Assembly (NCBI GenBank): GCA_017591395.1
Contig: WEDG01001391.1
Location: 124,001-188,000, forward strand
From: Schistocephalus solidus
Taxonomy: Eukaryota; Platyhelminthes; Cestoda; Diphyllobothriidea; Diphyllobothriidae
Length of the DNA stretch: 64,000 bases
Direction of reading: 5' to 3'
This document shows positions 48,396 to 60,106 of the stretch, piece by piece. Both the position numbers and the translations under genes were made by a program. Position 1 is the stretch's first letter; every line of letters starts with the position of its first letter. The notes under the pieces were generated by a model that saw nothing but the letters and a program-made list of their open reading frames with translations, had not been told where the DNA came from and searched no databases.

Positions 48396-49597
48396 CTGTT
48401 AAGTTTGAGTATTCACTTGGCAGAGATGCACAACATGTAGACTTTTTGCATGGTAAAGCTAAGAAAGCATTTTAATTTTTTTTCCAAATATATCACTTTC
48501 CTGAGCAATACTCATAAATTGTATATTGCCAAAAGGAACGCATACGTTTCTATATTTTACTGTCAGTTCTCTTATCTAATTTCATAAAAGATTCCCTTCT
48601 ATAAACACAAATGCAGAACAGAGAAACCATTGACAGATCGAAATATTGCTCAACGATTCTGCCCGTTCTGATTTTCAATTAAAACTTTAACCCAAAATTA
48701 AGCCCCTCAATACGTATCATTTCCTAACTTAATAATTTTAAATGATCATAAAATACTATAAACTGCAACTTTGGTTCATAATAAATTTTAAAAATACCAT
48801 AACCTTGTCTTTACTAAAAATCTGGCACTTGTTGTAGATACTCCTTCCTTTTTTGCGGAAAACCATACAGGTAAATTAATATGCCTTTTAAAAATCAAGA
48901 AAACGTTTGAATTTTGATAGAAACTGTTAAATTGCAACCTATATCTACCGGTTTTATGGGCAACGCTATGCAGGTGGTTTTCTACGTGACATTGACCACA
49001 AACACCTCACACTAGTAGGTACACTCATTTCTAGACTGTAGGTTCTACCGAAGATCCACAGATAAGGCTTAACACTTCGTCCGATTTTAAAAATGCGAAA
49101 CTCTCCTTGTCATGCAATTGAACAGTGGTTAGCAGAGAATCCTAAGCCTGTACAACTTCAGCTTGTGCCACATAGCTGCCGAGATACCTTCAAATGTATT
49201 TAAGACGTCAAAGACCTTCACTTAAACTGCATGAAGATGCTATCTTTGGATGTCTCATCCCTTTAACAAAACATCCCTGTTACTGAGACAGTTGATTACC
49301 TCTGTGAAGTCTTATCGATCAGTTAGCGAGAAACAGGAATACCGACAAATGCAAGGAAAGAATAATTACCAAGATGCACGCTAAATGTGCAGCTATACAG
49401 GCACATAGACGGAGTTTCTATAGCTAGCCGATGTCTTTATTGGCAAGCTGGATAAATGTCAGCCAAGCGAACAGATCAATAAGCTAAGATACTACCGCCG
49501 ATACGTCAAAGAAATATTTGTAATTTTAACAAAAGAAACAAATGTAGACGAATTCTTAAACAATGTAAACCAAGTACATCCATCAATCAACTTCACG

Positions 49598-49843
49598 TTG
49601 GAGATGAAACGAGCAGGTTCACTCCCTTTCTTAGACGTCCTTCTAAGCAGAAGACCTGACGGTAGCATCCGAAGGAGCACTTATCGTGAGAAAACCCGGT
49701 CTGGGCAATATACGAGCTTCGGCAGTTTCGTACATCTCAAACAGAAACTCATTCTACTTCGCTGCGTAGCACAAAGGGCTATAAAACCTTGTTCGGCAGA
49801 TAGTATCGAGGAGGAGCTTGGAAAGATCCAGAACCTATTATAA
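49598..49843 (+). pseudogene. Penelope-like RT thumb segment
   Basis: Open frame of 81 codons that is really part of a longer frame from about 49480. It contains LPFLDVLLSRRPDGSIRRST, TRSGQYTSF and RAIKPCSADSIEEELGKI. These match the 'LPFLDvlv-R--dG-l--sVYRKpT-T-qYl-f' and 'RA---cs----eE---i' elements that follow motif C in Penelope-like reverse transcriptases. Confidence 0.8.
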
Positions 49844-50048
49844 TGCATCTTTTCGCCAGACCTATGAAAACTGCAAAGCTTACTTTGGAAAAGAAACTCT
49901 ATTCTTAAATGTGCCCTTTCAAGGGAATGCGGCTAGTAAACTACGGAAAAGGAACCTAAATCAAGCCGTTACAAAAACGTTTTCAGCAGCGAGACTGCAG
50001 GTAGGGTCCTCAACCAACCCTCTTTTATGATGGGAAGGTAAGAATAGG

Positions 50049-50414
50049 TTGCCGGCTCAGATCACCTCCATGTGCATTTACTCATGTACTTGCTCCTGTG
50101 GAGCAGGTTATATTGATCGCACGAGTTTGCGCTTATCCAAAAGAATAAGAGAACACATCCCAGCATGGCTGAGCAAAGGGGAAGTAAAGAGCATAAAAAG
50201 CGCTATCCTTGCACATCTTGACACCGGGCATAGTGTGGACCCCAGCGAAGCTTTCCGTTTAATTTATAAGGTCCCATCAAACGACCCCAAGCTACTGGGT
50301 CAACGTCTACTAGCAGCAGCAGAAGTGACTGCCATAAGATTGAAGAAGCTGGTCTTGTGCGCACAAAAGAACCTCGTACAAGCTCCGTGCTTAGCCTGGC
50401 CAACGGCCGCTTAA
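50049..50414 (+). pseudogene. GIY-YIG endonuclease domain of Penelope-like element, copy 2
   Basis: Uninterrupted frame of about 120 residues. CIYSCTCSCGAGYIDRT corresponds to the Cys-rich entry plus the Tyr-Ile-Gly element, here GYID with Asp in place of Gly. LSKRIREHIPAWLSKGEV contains the conserved Arg helix, and AILAHLDTGHSVD and AAAEVTAIR follow. It ends near QKNLVQAPCLAW, as copy 1 ends near QKTPVQALSLPG. The domain nicks target DNA in active elements. Its frame is out of phase with the RT remnant upstream, so it is most likely dead. Confidence 0.8.
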
Positions 50415-50420
50415 CTGCAT

Positions 50421-52461
50421 ACATTCTCCCACAGAATCTCTGCCCTTACCTGGAACGGCTCTACCAAACGCTCACTGCCACTTATAATACTGTTTATTAT
50501 CATCATTCCCATATGCACACCTCTTATATAACCCATACAAACGCACAAACATTATCGATTTCATGTTTTAAGTTTCTACTACGTTCCAACGTTTCCCTAT
50601 AACTGTACTGGTCTGAAAAGAAGAAAGCGAAAGCAGTGCCTATGCTTGTCAAGTCCTGTTTTGAATATTTTCATTGGAATTTTCGCAACATAAAACGATT
50701 TTACGAGCAGCAATAGAGCAAGCTTTAAAAGTGCAAAATAAGTATAGAACACCTACCAACATAGAAAAATCCAGGAATTTATGGCAACGTTGATTTCTGC
50801 CCTAATGTATAAAGAATTTCAATCGATGGTAAAATGTTAGCCTTGTTCTCTATTTTAAAGCATATTTTCCTAAATGGACCAGTCGAATAAGGAAAATAAC
50901 AGGTAAACCTGCCTACAATTCCATCATCAACTCCGCTGCCCGACAGATTTGGCCAATATTGAGCTTTACGTCTGAAGTTAATACATTTTCAGTTTGGCTA
51001 CTGAAATAAGGCATTTTTACGTGCTCACATTTATGTTTAAAATAATTCCCTTTCACTCTCAAAGGAACCAAAAGGGACATTTTTTAGTACTTATTTAATT
51101 TACTGAAGTTATCAGCTAAACAAACCAAGGGTTTTTTAAAAAAAGAAGGATTAAAATAGATTTTTACATAAAAGAGGCCAATCTGAAAGGTTATTATCCA
51201 TTGTGGTTCGGGTAACCAGTTTAATAAGCCAAGTCCCAAAGTACTACATAAAACCGATATTATCCCCCTTAATCAGATTGCTTAGAAGGTGGCACTATCT
51301 AAATTAGAATGCGTGTTATGACGTACATTAATTTTCTATCAACATGTATCGAGAAAGTCATCCAATGCTCTAAAATGGAATTTGTATTACGTTAAGTTTT
51401 GTTATGTTTGCTCAGAAGAGTTTTTTGCAGCGCAAGAAGGTTTTATGCCGAAAGGCTTTGGTCAAAAACCATCATAGATGAAGCAAAACAAATATTTATA
51501 GCAAACATAGACTGTTCGTTGTAAGCAATTATTTTCCTAAGCAGTGGATGAGTACAGGTTAATGCTTCTTATTTGTGTGAAGTTAAATGAAAATGATTTA
51601 TTTGGGAAAACGTATATTTAACCATGTAAGGATATAATTTTTGGATTTTGCGTCTATAGAAATCGGCTGAGGCTAAGAAGTATAAATAGCATTGTTTTTA
51701 AGGAAACCGAGGACGGATTCTGATGTAAAACTTCTGATTGGCAACTCTGTGGTATTATTCCGTAAACGTAGTTATAACTTCAATTCAAAGGAATTAAAAT
51801 CGGGCAGTTAACTACAACTCTTATAAGGATCAAGTTATTCATCGACTGGTTTTGGATGCGCATATTAATTTTTCAGGCTATCAATTTACAGCCTTAAAAC
51901 TACCATTCTTCCTCTCAACAATCTGAAATTTAATCCAATAAAAAATCCATTCCTAAGCATAAATTTCTACAAGGCAAGTTATAGCATTTGAATGCCAAAA
52001 CATTCCTTTTGCACGTGATGATTACATATAGCAAACCACCTCATATAACCCGACTCTTTTTATGTTTGACATAGTCGATATTAAATTGATATAAACTTAT
52101 TCCTTTATTGTTTGCATATTGCCATTCATTAATCTCTGTTCATTATACAGCTTCATAGCGATTATTTTGGTTTTCCATCAAATTGATTATGTTTATGTAA
52201 AAAAATATTTATTTTTAAAAGTAGTAAACCAAATTCTTTTAATAAAAGGTTATTTATTCAATTATGGAAATCGTTTGAGCAAATGACTTGACAGGATGTG
52301 GCATTACCAGTATTCTCAAAAATTCAGGACACTATTTTATCATATAATTTTAGCCTACCTTCAGTTATAAGTAGCCTATATTATTTTCGTTTTATTCTTT
52401 ACATCCCACATCATCCTTATTTACAAAACCATGTACTGTTGGGAAAGTTGATATTATCTTT
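50421..52461. other. Gene-free stretch
   Basis: 3' flank of the Penelope-like remnant, then A+T-rich sequence with no recognised feature. Confidence 0.4.
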
Positions 52462-52866
52462 TCACAAGATCTCATATACTCTACGAAAGGAGTCAGCTAA
52501 ATACATTACTGTAAATGCACTCATTTTATTACTTTTGGATAGACAGATTTCGATTCCTGGCAAAATAGCGACGTTATCTGCACTCGCACCACATATGTCT
52601 TCATTGTCGTGTTTTGGGGCATAACCAGCTTTTAAATATTCCACTGCTAAACGATACGCAATAAGCCCTAAAGAGTTATAATCTTGGTTGTTTTCCTTGA
52701 AAATAAACTCATTCATAATGCCGAAAGTGAGTTTGGACAAAGCCAACGATCCTGGTGTGGTTAATTCTGACTGAGAAGTCATAATTGGTGAACAGTTAGA
52801 CTTATAAGCGATCGGGGACATAAATAATGCAGATTCTTTACTTATTTCTGCTAGACTGATTGACAA
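52462..52866 (-). CDS. Unassigned open frame, possible exon
   Basis: 134 codons open on the minus strand, with a fair acceptor (CTTGTAACAG) just before the second codon of the frame and possible GT sites near TCCAAAA|GTAATA or ATTTACA|GTAATG. The translation has a mixed, protein-like composition (GLIAYRLAVEYLKAGYAP, NVAILPGIEICLS), but I do not recognise it. It lies about 8 kb upstream of the DPP-like transmembrane exon on the same strand. A frame this long is borderline for chance in this composition. Confidence 0.35.
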   Translation of the reverse strand: MSISLAEISKESALFMSPIAYKSNCSPIMTSQSELTTPGSLALSKLTFGIMNEFIFKENNQDYNSLGLIAYRLAVEYLKAGYAPKHDNEDICGASADNVAILPGIEICLSKSNKMSAFTVMYLADSFRRVYEIL

Positions 52867-55130
52867 CTGTTACAAGACCAGTCATGAATATGCTGTACGT
52901 ACTTGTCTTTGCCCTAGGACCCATTTAAATATATTTATTCTGGCTGTGTTTATAACTGAAATGGTTAGAGATTTCGCGCCAAGCACAATGCAATGAACTT
53001 TTACCCAGATTCATTCAGTGAGCGGACATTAAACATTCCATTTATCTCAAGAAATGGTAATAGGTATTCTGAGGTGTTTTTTTTTACTATAATTTTAAAG
53101 CTAGACTAATTGTAACATTGAATATCAAACAGCTTATTCCAAGATATTTTGGTCATGGCAGGATGCTAGCTTTTGAAAGATCATCTTTTGTTCACTTGTA
53201 GAAATTCTTTTTGGCTTAAAAATGACTCCTTAAGTTGAAGGTATCAATGTTTTTTTGATGGCCTTAAGGTTTAAGAATCGTCTATAGGACTCCCACACAA
53301 TTAAATTTTTCATTTACCTCTTTTGATTAAAAATACATTTTTTCAAATATTAGAGTTTGCATGGGACATGGATGCATACAAAAGTTCGAGTTCGAAATTC
53401 TTTCTAGAACGGACCAAAACCTCGATGAAACAGCCTATGCTTCTGTACTGCATCCTGAAAATGGAGCCTTTACCAATGCTTACAATGTAAAATTGGAATT
53501 CATTTGCTAACGTTATAAGATGGCATTACTATAAGAGTTCAGCAAACGCAACGGTCGAATACCTCAATTAATCTGAATTTTATAAACAACTTTGGATGTT
53601 TTTGAAGCCCAAAACGTAAGCCTCAATCCATCTTCTAAACACCAATAGAACTGCAAGTGGTGCGCCTAACTTAAATGTGTCTTACTTATGCAATATTGTG
53701 CTCTTTATTTCCTCTGTAAATATGCTGGGAGATATGTAGTTTTTTCGGCATATTCGAATTTCTGATAAATGGCATAAGGCACAGTGATATACCCTCTTTT
53801 TTAGATTAAGTTTGTCTTTAGACTATCCGAATATAATTAATATGTAAAGCGAGATTATCTTCAAAGTTTAGATTAAATTCTTCTTAAATCGACTACAAAC
53901 CTCGCTAATGCACGCCATTTTTATAGTGAAAGCTTACCTAAGCAGAACTAACTCACCACCTTTCGTTCTCAAGATGGTTCAATATAGATCGATAGTAAAG
54001 TTATCTCGTTTGTTTTACAATTTCTCTCCACCTATTTTCGTCTGGCATTCGTGACACTCATTCCTATAAACATCAATTAGAGTTTTAATTTTTACAAAGA
54101 AAGATCCTGCCTTTTATCAGCAATCACACGAAACGAACGAAAATGACTGGTGATTTCCAAATCTACCAGTCCAAATTGTATGCCTTGGATCGTGATTACT
54201 AGAAAGGGTTTTTTGGATGTCATAACTGAAACTTCCACAAGAATAAAAGAGTGTTATTTCAGCAGAATAGGAAACAAGAATATATACTGTAATTGAACCA
54301 TTTTCATCCTGTCAATCGTCTCTAAACGCTTAGCAGAATAATGTTTTGCTTTAAATATATGGCATTTAATCCTGCACAGAAGCCCCTTCTTTAAGATCGC
54401 TCTTGCTTCAGGAGTGTTGATTGGCCGCATGGGAAATGGATACGATACGCTAAATGAGTAATGCTTACGAACTGTCGAAATTTTGGGGGCACAATGACGG
54501 TTTTCAGCGCGTTTCTCTCGCATTGTTTGTTAATATACTTTAGAATTAGTGAGGTTAAGCATCCAACTTTGACAATTAGTCCACGAGTCAACCGTTACCA
54601 ATAAACACAGGCTTGGCTGACTGCAATCCATGTTATTCCATGCGATGAAAACTTTCGAAGTTACGGTGTTGGGCGAACAACTTGGCTTCCATGTTTGTAT
54701 CCCACATAAAATACAGGAGCTTTATTGAAAATGAGTCAAAGAACATAGATCCCACTTAAGCGAGCGATGCCAATGTCGTGCTTCAAGTGTGCGGTGTTGG
54801 ACGTCATCGTTTGTGGCTTAAGGGCTGACAAGGAGTGATGTGGTGACGTTGTATGACTAGCAGTGTTCTACTCTAGGCTATCATGTAAGCGCATGTGAAC
54901 TTTAAGCCCGTACTATAACTTAATGTACTTGAGAAATGTGGGAATGCGTTAATGCTACTCGTACTGGTTTTTGCAAGTAACCGATGTAGTGAAAACAATG
55001 ATTGAACAGAGTTGAGGCTGCAGAAAAGGTTGAGATGGCGATGGTTATTCTAGTGGGTACACCGGTGTGTGATAGATGGGAGGGTTCTCAGACTTGCAAT
55101 GTGTGTTTTGCTTGTTGTTCTGCATGCGTA
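52867..55130. other. Gene-free stretch
   Basis: A+T-rich; no gene, repeat or RNA recognised. The last 100 bases lead into a short (TA)n at about 55129-55142. Confidence 0.4.
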
Positions 55131-55375
55131 TATATATATATATTCGGGTAAATACTTTCTGAAATTATTAAGTGCAGCACATGGAGTCAGGTGATTCGGA
55201 CATGACTTTTTAGGGTCAGATCCGAAATTTCAATGAACATTTGGGTCAAAGACAATCAACCACTGTGGAATAACCACGTAATGCCCATTCTACAAACAAG
55301 TTGTACTACAAGTAGTATGAATCTTATGTGGCAAAGACGTTATACCGTACTTCCGACATAGATACTAGCTAAAAG

Positions 55376-55447
55376 CCCAGACACGTGTTTCGCCGATGTT
55401 TCTGCTGCTGTGTGACACAGCAACGAGGGGTTCGGCTCCTCAGTGGG
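55376..55447 (-). ncRNA. Type I hammerhead ribozyme motif
   Basis: Minus-strand order: stem I CCCA (55447-55444), core CTGAGGA (55443-55437, CUGANGA), stem II GCCGA (55436-55432) pairing with TCGGC (55396-55392), core GAA (55391-55389), stem III from the perfect palindrome ACACGTGT (55388-55381), cleavage base C (55380), stem I partner TGGG (55379-55376). Every conserved core base is present. Loop II carries its own 7-bp hairpin TGCTGTG-TGA-CACAGCA (55406-55422). A palindromic stem III implies cleavage as a dimer, known for hammerheads of Penelope-like elements and retrozymes. Predicted active; not tested. Confidence 0.82.
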
Positions 55448-55725
55448 TCCCCCAGCGTTCTCTATGCGGTTTCTGGTATATGGACTCCAGAGAATAATCG
55501 GGTAAATAATTTCTGCAATAATTATGTGCAGGACATGGAGTCAGGTGATTCGGACATGACTGTTTAGGGTCAGATCCGAAATTTCAATGAACATTTGGGT
55601 CGAGGAAAATCAACCACTATGGAATAACCACGTAATGCCCATTCTACAAACAAGTAGTACTGCAAGTAGTATGAATCTTATATGGCAAAGACGTTATACC
55701 GTACTTCCGACATAGGTACTAGCTA

Positions 55726-55748
55726 AAAGCCCAGACGCGTGTTTTGCC
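55726..55748 (-). ncRNA. Truncated hammerhead 3' half
   Basis: The second direct unit retains TGGG, the C, a stem III variant (ACACGCGT) and a mutated core (AAAA for GAAA), then breaks at the junction to the inverted arm. It lacks CUGANGA and cannot fold. Confidence 0.7.
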
Positions 55749-55859
55749 AAAATTTCGGGTCTGACCCTAAAAAGTCATGTCCGAATCATCTGACTCCATG
55801 TCCTTCACTTAATAATTTCAGAAATTATTTCCTTTATATATATATATTATCGCTATTCT

Positions 55860-55960
55860 CACGGTTAAAGTGTCAGAACTGGCCAGTCCTTTCTCCCTTG
55901 TGTTTGAAGGCAGTGTTGGGCTGCTTAGCGAAATTTTGGTGGGGCTCAAAACTTAACCCG
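55860..55960 (+). mobile_element. SINE 3' body fragment
   Basis: GCCAGTCCTTTCTCCCTTGTG followed by GGCAGTGTTGGGCTGC resembles the post-hammerhead part of the SINE, diverged. It is the partner of the full unit that follows, as in the other tandem copies. Confidence 0.5.
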
Positions 55961-56017
55961 AACTTAGGATGCGAGGAGCGCGCGTTCGTCAGGCGATCTA
56001 AACCAGCAAAACAACGT

Positions 56018-56180
56018 ACCCGTGGCTCAAATTTTAGAGCGTTTGACGTCTGTTCGACAGGCCGCAAGTTCGAACCTCAGGATGTGTATCTCCTGTGTTT
56101 GGGTATGGCACGCTGATGAGGGCTTTTAAGCCAGAAATTGTCATTCCAGTCCCCTTTACCTTTGCCGGCACTATTAATCT
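56018..56180 (+). mobile_element. tRNA-derived SINE copy, decayed
   Basis: A-box-like GTGGCTCAAATTTTAGAGC (56022-56040) and B-box-like AGTTCGAACCT (56067-56077) head the unit. The body has GCTGATGAGGGC-TTTTAA-GCC, GAAATTGTCATTCCAGTC and CCTTTACCTTTGCCGGC. The hammerhead core is recognisable, but stem I (GGCACG against CCAGTC) and the stem III palindrome are broken. Confidence 0.72.
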
Positions 56181-59100
56181 GCATATTATAGTGTGAACGA
56201 CAGAGTATTTTCACCAGGAGTTAACATGTACAAAACAGGAAGGCTGTTTAAAAATGCACATGGACACAATAGAACCACAGAATTACACCTACAGATAATA
56301 CTGTTAGATATAAATCTTCTAACTTACTTTAAATACGACTATCTCAGTTTATAAAATGGGTTTTATTTCAATTGAAAATTGATAGTGTAATGCACAAGCA
56401 TTAAGGATCCATGGAAGAGCTTGCATTTATGAATTAATTTGTCCTGAATTAACGCTAAGCACAACAGGAAAATAATATCATAATTGTGACATTTATTATT
56501 GCACTAGCCAGAATCATAATTTAATAAATGCATGTACAACAAAAAGCTTTAACCCACAAACGTGTAATGCTCACCTATAAAGATAATTTTGATTTGGACT
56601 GAAGCAGTCCTCCTTTACTAAATGCAGGCCTCTTTTTCTTTATATGATCGTGCTGAACGTTGCGTTATAATTCGTATTTTATTTAATATAAGAAATGGAA
56701 TTTGAGCGTAAATTTGGTATGATAGCAACTTATTCACATGATTTTATAGATAAAGTTGAATAGTTGTTAATTTAAAATTAGTTTTTTAATCCTTTTGATT
56801 ACATAATGGTGCAGGTACGTGTTATGTAACGAACTTTGGCTTAGATATAACAGAATTTAATAAATTCACCTTTTTAAGTTTAAAATTATTTTGCAAAATA
56901 AACAGCAAGGTTGCTTTGTTTGCAATAACGTGTCCAAATTTGTTTTTGGATGCATAGGCAAAATAAAAATCTCAATTATATTAAGGCTTCATTCTTTGCG
57001 AACAATGGTTGTTTTTGATGCGTTGTCATTATAAATCAAATGGTTGATAGGACAAATACGTTACTTTGAGTATATTCTCAACAAGGTGTTTTTTTAAAAG
57101 GAAATAATATATTTGAGCCGCAAAATCGTTGCCCAATCTTTCCTTAGGAATGAGATATTATGTGTCTGAATTTGAGCAATGAACTTCAAAACGCAAAGTT
57201 TATCGCATGTTAAACAATGTTTTTACCATAAATAAATAACAACTGAAAGTCTTGCAACAGTAGTCGGCCTACGCACCAAATTTATGACTGGATTTTGTAT
57301 TTGTTGGGGATCCTAACCTGCTGATTTCGCATAAAATCAAGACTGGGTCTTCTTCCGATAAAAGTTACTTCAGACACAACCATCCAGTCTCCGGTTTTAA
57401 AGAATGTGAACCAGCAGTTTCTATTCCAAACGTAAATTGAATTGTTGACTATGCTTGATATAAATCATTAAAGAAAGCAGTTTGGTTTGGTTCTGTATTT
57501 AAATTTGTTGAAGGGTCATCAACACATCGACTCTAGTGTTTTAGATTATTGATATGATTACTCAGTTTAAATAAGAACATCGGCTAGAAGATGCAAGCCC
57601 CTAGAGAAGCCATGTTTTTGTTTTTAAGCTTGTTTTTCAAATCACAATGGCACATATATGGAACTTAATAATAGTTCCAAGAGTGTTTTTGTCAGACATT
57701 TGATAGACATCAGAACATATTTCACCGTTACGTACTTGTTTTAAAATTTATGCAGCTTCGAGTGAGAAAATCATCATGTCATGGTTAAGCTCTTTGAAAT
57801 GAGTTATTCACTTGATAGTTTCTAGTGAACTTAGTGGAGATATCTAATGATGTATGGGCTTGAATATCTCTGCCAACTATTTCAATATAAAAATATGGAG
57901 CATTTTGTATGTCCAAAATGAAAGGCATTGTCATGGCATACCTAGCAATTTCTCGAAAACCATCAAGTAATCGGAGACGTGTGCTGACAAATCATTAGTA
58001 TAAGAGGTCAGAGTCACACATGAAATCTCTTTCTTGGAGTCTTCTTAAAAAGTACGTTAATAATGCCTCTAATTTACCTGTGCAATCTTTTATTTATTTA
58101 CCTACCGTAATCAATTTTCGACTAACTAAATGTAACACTCCATGCTTCTCGACTCTCTTCCCCTGAAACCGAATAATTATCTCTCTCCTTGTACTTTGTC
58201 ATCACCCTCCATATTCAAAAATCCGCTTGTGATCTAAGGTGAACTTACGTCATTTTAAAAATCCTGATATGCTTTCATTAAACCCCATTCCCGTACAAAT
58301 ATTCTGGGCTGACACATTTATCGAAAAAATACGTTTAGTCACCAACTTATCCTCTGAATTCCACTTTAAAAATTTCGCAATTTTAAAACTTTTCAAGGGT
58401 GAAAATTGGCTAATCATAAAGACGGTCATTGTGGATTTCTAGCAAATGCAATAAGCAATGCATATTATAGGAGACATTAATTGTGAAAGAAGTCATATTT
58501 TGAAAACTCAGCTAATATAAACACGGCTAATCTCTTCCCGGAAGAAGCAACCTAGTGTTAAACGGGGGAGGATATTTATTATACAGCTAACTGCTAACTT
58601 TAATCGCGGAAAGTCTTTGATGTTTCCGCCTGTCTAAGTTAGGACACACTAAGAGGACAGCTTGTGAAAAAGCACATATGGCTCTAATTAAGTTCCCCTT
58701 TTATAGTCAGGGTTTTGAAGAAAACAATAAATGCACGTTAATTTAACATTGGAGCCTGATGACAGTCTGCCATAAATAGAAAAATATGTTTCTCTTATTC
58801 GGGGATTAAATGACGATAGGAAGTAAATTAAAGATAGGTTCATAACTAAATGTTTTGTTAAGCATTTATGTTTGAAATGATACATTTTAGGGCAAACAGA
58901 TGAAAGGCCACTCCCAATCAATTGACGGTACTTTAAGACACCGAGAAACTAATTTTCCCACAAAGGATAAATTCGCTCTCGAGGTGTGTTAATCGACAAG
59001 AATAAGGGTGTCTTTAAAAGTTCCGGAGAAGACTATTATTGAAGAATAAAAGTCATGAAAAAGCAAACAACCTATAGATGAGCGAGAGGGCCATAAAAAT

Positions 59101-59569
59101 ATTCAAGATATTTTTGCACAGAGAAGTTTTTTTTGAAAAACGTCAGTATGTTTGCCAGTGGAGTATTGCTTTGATTTTAAAGCGTCCTATGGTAACTGAT
59201 GATTTTCGCGATTTCTTGTGTTTGTTAGAATTGTTGATTAAGATATCAAGATAACTGGTAGGCTATATACAACTCAATCAAGTCAGATTTCTTTATACTC
59301 ATCATAAATTTTCCTGATGGCATGTAGTTAAAAGCAAATATTCCCGGTTGTATTTTTGTCAGTCGCTTGCTAAAGCAGAAAGGGAAATGGTCGGGCACAC
59401 GTGATACTTAAATATTCAGTTGCGGCTTCTATTCAGCCAACCACAGATTGTCACAATTTAGAATTTTCACCCGCCTTTTTAATTCTTCGTTCGCCTACTG
59501 CGCAACGGCTTTCAGTTAGCGTGTGCACCGTCGTACAGTGGGTATTAGACAGTTGAATCATTGTAGTCT
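56181..59569. other. Gene-free stretch
   Basis: A+T-rich sequence without recognisable genes or repeats. Confidence 0.4.
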
Positions 59570-59745
59570 GACGACGTCTACCGTATGCTTTAAGGAAGGG
59601 TGGTGCAGGGACCGTGACTTGCGTGTGATTAAAGGTAAAGTGATAGTAGACTTATGCTGTATCTACCGCGCTCTCTTCTCCTCCCCAACCTGCGCCCGGT
59701 GTCAAGACAGAGGCAAGAAGACCGGAGGCGGGAGAGGACGCAGTT
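59570..59745 (+). repeat. Dispersed repeat, copy 2
   Basis: Matches 2188-2365 in order and spacing (CGTATG, GGAAGGGTGGTGCAGGGA, GTGACTT, GCTGTATCTAC, GCCCGGTGTCAAG, AGAAGACCGGAGGCGGGAG). The surrounding G+C-rich stretch to about 59960 probably belongs to the same element, since open frames of 134-143 codons occur on both strands here and none is shared with copy 1. Confidence 0.7.
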
Positions 59746-60106
59746 GGCTGCCGCAGCCGGGTCTCCTGAAACCTGACCACGCCTTGGTGTGCAACCAAAC
59801 ACCCCATGTTTGGCTTTGGTTATGGAAGACAAACCCGAATAACGCTTGCCATGCCCTGATTTGGTCCCCGTGTTGGTCCAACGCATCTACCACGTTGCCC
59901 GTTTGGGCGGCACACTTGGCATTCACAGAGTATGTCAATACACCATCAAAGTAAATAGAAACTGGGATCAGTATTGCTGGCATATCAGTGACCGTCAGCC
60001 AGACCGTTTGAGATAAGTATTTAATGAAACGCCAAGCTTTTCCATACCACATTTTCATATAATAAAAGACTGATAAACATCTCCTAAAGTAACGAATGCT
60101 GTTCAA

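Larger units (their letters stand above)
48980..50420 (+). mobile_element. Penelope-like element, copy 2 (5'-truncated, degenerate)
   Basis: Starts near the RT region. VLPKIH then LRPIL (49041-49086) is the YGLPKIHK...LRPI motif with stops. MLSLDVSSL-QNIPVTETVD (about 49238-49300) is motif A. RHIDGVSIAS (about 49400-49430) precedes YYRRYVKEIFV (49490-49522), where the catalytic Asp-Asp is replaced by Lys-Glu. SLPFLDVLLSRRPDGSIRRS is intact, then a frameshift leads to LNVPFQGNAASKLRKRNL and the GIY-YIG domain. Same family and strand as copy 1. Reverse transcriptase inactive by several lesions. Confidence 0.82.
55145..55836. mobile_element. Composite repeat with forward, forward and inverted arms
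   Basis: A ~250 bp sequence occurs twice in direct orientation (55145-55394 and 55499-55748, period 354, about 93% alike by eye). The first ~86 bp of that sequence (55145-55230; 55499-55584) returns as its reverse complement at 55749-55836, so the element is bounded by ~86 bp inverted arms. Short TA tracts flank it on both sides (55131-55142 and 55835-55849). The first unit holds a full hammerhead motif and the second is cut inside it. The arrangement resembles the tandem and inverted pseudo-LTRs of Penelope-like elements; a nonautonomous foldback element is the alternative. No coding frame. Confidence 0.78.

Noticed and set aside
59523..59954. Longest open frame of the window (143 codons) as a gene
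   Set aside because: It overlaps the dispersed GC-rich repeat, is matched by long frames on the other strand, and the frame is not kept in the 2.2 kb copy.
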